A stretch of 22,769 nucleotides of DNA from contig LKUF01000217.1 in assembly GCA_001412335.1 (NCBI GenBank), forward strand, positions 1 to 22,769, given 5' to 3'. This DNA comes from Methanolinea sp. SDB. GTDB taxonomy: Archaea > Halobacteriota > Methanomicrobia > Methanomicrobiales > Methanospirillaceae. Positions 21,326 to 22,769 of the stretch are shown piece after piece. The first letter of the stretch is position 1, and each line of letters starts with the position of its first letter. Position numbers and translations under genes: made by a program. Under the pieces are notes generated by a model, which saw nothing but the letters and a program-made list of their open reading frames with translations, made no database searches and was not told the origin of the DNA.

Positions 21326-22084
21326 CTATGCTGCCCTGATAAATCCGCATATCATAGTCGGTATCCCGTCTTCCCCGCGGACGGCCCTCCCCTCCTCAAC
21401 GACCGCTTTCTCCACTCCTGCTGCCGTGATGATCCGGTATTCCAGCCTGAAACGGCCTTCTCTCCCTGATTGCTCCCCCCTCTCTCTCTCGACCCGTGTC
21501 CGATCGGCCGGGTGGATAATATCCCTGTACCTGACATTGCCCCCGGTGACCAGGGCGGAGGGTGAATGGCCGGTCAGGTCGGAGGTGCCTTCACTTGCAT
21601 ACAGCATCCAGTCTCCCGGTTCAATGGGCCTGCAATATGCCATGCCGGGATAGTTCTTGAGGAGAGTGAAGCAGCGTTCACACTGGATCTTTTCATCGTG
21701 TGAGAATGTGCGGTTCGTAACGAGCTGCTTTATTCGGGAAAGGATCTCGGAGAACTGTGAACCGGGATCTGCTCCCTTCTCAACATAGAGGTCGGCTCCG
21801 AAATTCAGGGCATCGATAACCACGTCCTCCCTTCCCCTGCCGGTGAAGATAACAAACGGCGTATCATCGCCCATAGCCCTGACACGTTTCATGAATTCGA
21901 TGCCGTTCATCCCGGGCATTGCATAATCAGAGATTATCGCATCGTACCGTCTCTCTTTCAGCATCTCCAGTGCCATGTCTCCGGAAGTTGCGGTGTATAC
22001 AGATATACCCCGTCCCTTTTCAAGAAACATGCGTGTCAGTTCGAGAAACTGCATCTCATCATCGACCACAAGTATTGATACCAT
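21326..22084 (-). CDS. Response regulator with C-terminal PAS domain
   Basis: A 252-residue protein. A receiver domain (residues 1-120: DDE at 8-10, Asp53 in IISDYAMPGMNG, Thr81, Lys103) is followed by one PAS-like domain (about 133-250: ending GIPTMICGFIRAA). It has no DNA-binding, kinase or other output domain and stops where the usual DITERK linker to the next module would begin. It may be a phosphate sink, an adaptor for a kinase, or a shortened relative of larger receiver-PAS kinases. The receiver closely parallels that of the convergent kinase, with identical spacing of Asp53, Thr81 and Lys103. Start 22084 is chosen over 22171 for its GGGAGATT ribosome-binding site and the clean receiver start. 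Confidence 0.9.
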   Translation of the reverse strand: MVSILVVDDEMQFLELTRMFLEKGRGISVYTATSGDMALEMLKERRYDAIISDYAMPGMNGIEFMKRVRAMGDDTPFVIFTGRGREDVVIDALNFGADLYVEKGADPGSQFSEILSRIKQLVTNRTFSHDEKIQCERCFTLLKNYPGMAYCRPIEPGDWMLYASEGTSDLTGHSPSALVTGGNVRYRDIIHPADRTRVERERGEQSGREGRFRLEYRIITAAGVEKAVVEEGRAVRGEDGIPTMICGFIRAA

Positions 22085-22284
22085 CAGAATCTCCCAAAAA
22101 GCCCAGTTGAAGTTGATCCGTATTGCATGGTTTATCGGGTCTTTCCTATTAAAACCTATAGCCCCGCCCATCTTCCGATGCGGTCATCTGAATGGTCTCC
22201 GGCTGATAAGAGAAGCCGGTTGCGATCCAATAGAGGAATTTTAGAAAATTATATCAGTGTATAGGGGCTATTCTTCGCCAATCG

Positions 22285-22769
22285 ATGTCACCGGTTCCTG
22301 TTATCGAGATCGAGGAGACCGAGTTCCAACTCGGGACCTTTTTGCGGGCCAACTGGTTCCTGCTCCTGATCATATCCATCTTTTCTGCTCTCTCTGCATT
22401 CCTTGCCGTCTTATTTCCGGAATCCGGGAATTCTTCTGCGACCATGATGTTATTCGGGTCGACATTCAATCTCCAGGAGATATGCGTATCTTCTTCGCTT
22501 CTGATCACCTACCTGGGGTCATTCGCCGTATTGTGGGCCTCTTTTGCAGAACCACGCGATAAACCGATCTTCTATTATTTCATCGGAATAGAATCATTCA
22601 AGAGGCTTCTCCTGGTCATTCCACTGTTTATCCTGGTCACATCGCTTTCATTGTGGATAGCAGCGAAATTCCCAGGGGTCTTCACCGTAATCTTCTCTGT
22701 GGTGGCATTCTGCCTGGGGATAGTGATCTTTTCAACAGTTCTTGTCTTTATCAGCCGTGCTACACGTGT
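22285..22769 (+). CDS. Multi-pass membrane protein of unknown function, N-terminal part
   Basis: From the ATG at 22285 the frame stays open for 161 codons to the window edge, so the C-terminus is missing. A short acidic N-terminus (MSPVPVIEIEETEFQLGTFL) precedes at least four strongly hydrophobic segments at about residues 23-41, 69-86, 107-126 and 132-152, with a charged loop (ASFAEPRDKP) between the second and third. I recognise no family motif. It diverges from the receiver-PAS gene across a 200-bp gap, with an AT-rich AAATTATATC stretch about 35 bp upstream as possible promoter and no clear Shine-Dalgarno. Confidence 0.75.
   Translation, partial: MSPVPVIEIEETEFQLGTFLRANWFLLLIISIFSALSAFLAVLFPESGNSSATMMLFGSTFNLQEICVSSSLLITYLGSFAVLWASFAEPRDKPIFYYFIGIESFKRLLLVIPLFILVTSLSLWIAAKFPGVFTVIFSVVAFCLGIVIFSTVLVFISRATR

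Overview
The window reads as chromosome of a hydrogenotrophic methanogen of the order Methanomicrobiales. The evidence is archaeal-only genes (GatD/GatE amidotransferase, ribosomal protein L10e, UPF0212/DUF555, DUF2070), a KorABCD 2-oxoglutarate:ferredoxin oxidoreductase beside class I fumarase and succinyl-CoA ligase, GC-rich coding DNA with AT-rich TATA-type promoters, many 4-bp stop/start overlaps, and receiver/PAS signalling proteins typical of this order. The species assignment is inference. No tRNA, rRNA, CRISPR array or insertion sequence was seen.

Layout. (1) Positions 1-4585, minus strand: fumA-fumB-korD-korA-korB-korC-sucC, with sucC cut by the window edge. This is a compact set for the reductive arm of the incomplete TCA cycle, from malate/fumarate and succinate through succinyl-CoA to 2-oxoglutarate. 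Several junctions are NTGA overlaps, one of which implies a CTG start for fumB. (2) 4661-5197: ribosomal protein L10e with its own promoter. (3) 5249-7993, minus: an SsuBC/TauBC-type ABC importer whose lipoprotein binding subunit appears to carry its two lobes in circularly permuted order. A divergent HTH regulator (8183-8716) shares a 189-bp intergenic region with it, and near-identical elements sit on both promoters. (4) 8756-13300, plus: argH-gatD-gatE. (5) 13381-13689: a small RGG-box protein. (6) 13783-17640: an overlapping run of a helical unknown, a nitroreductase, UPF0212, a PfkB sugar/nucleoside kinase and a DUF2070 membrane protein.

(7) 17641-19426 is the accessory-looking part: a 516-bp gene-free stretch with a GC-rich, hairpin-forming core between AT-rich flanks, a small unknown protein, a protein with a caspase-like His/Cys pair, and a perfect 17-bp inverted repeat. 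(8) 19427-22084: a receiver-PAS-PAS-histidine kinase and a convergent receiver-PAS protein with a closely related receiver domain. (9) From 22285 to the end: the N-terminal part of an unknown multi-pass membrane protein.

The observations most worth a second look are the permuted binding protein with its mirrored promoter elements, the caspase-like islet with its structured flanks, and the non-ATG overlap starts in the fum-kor operon.
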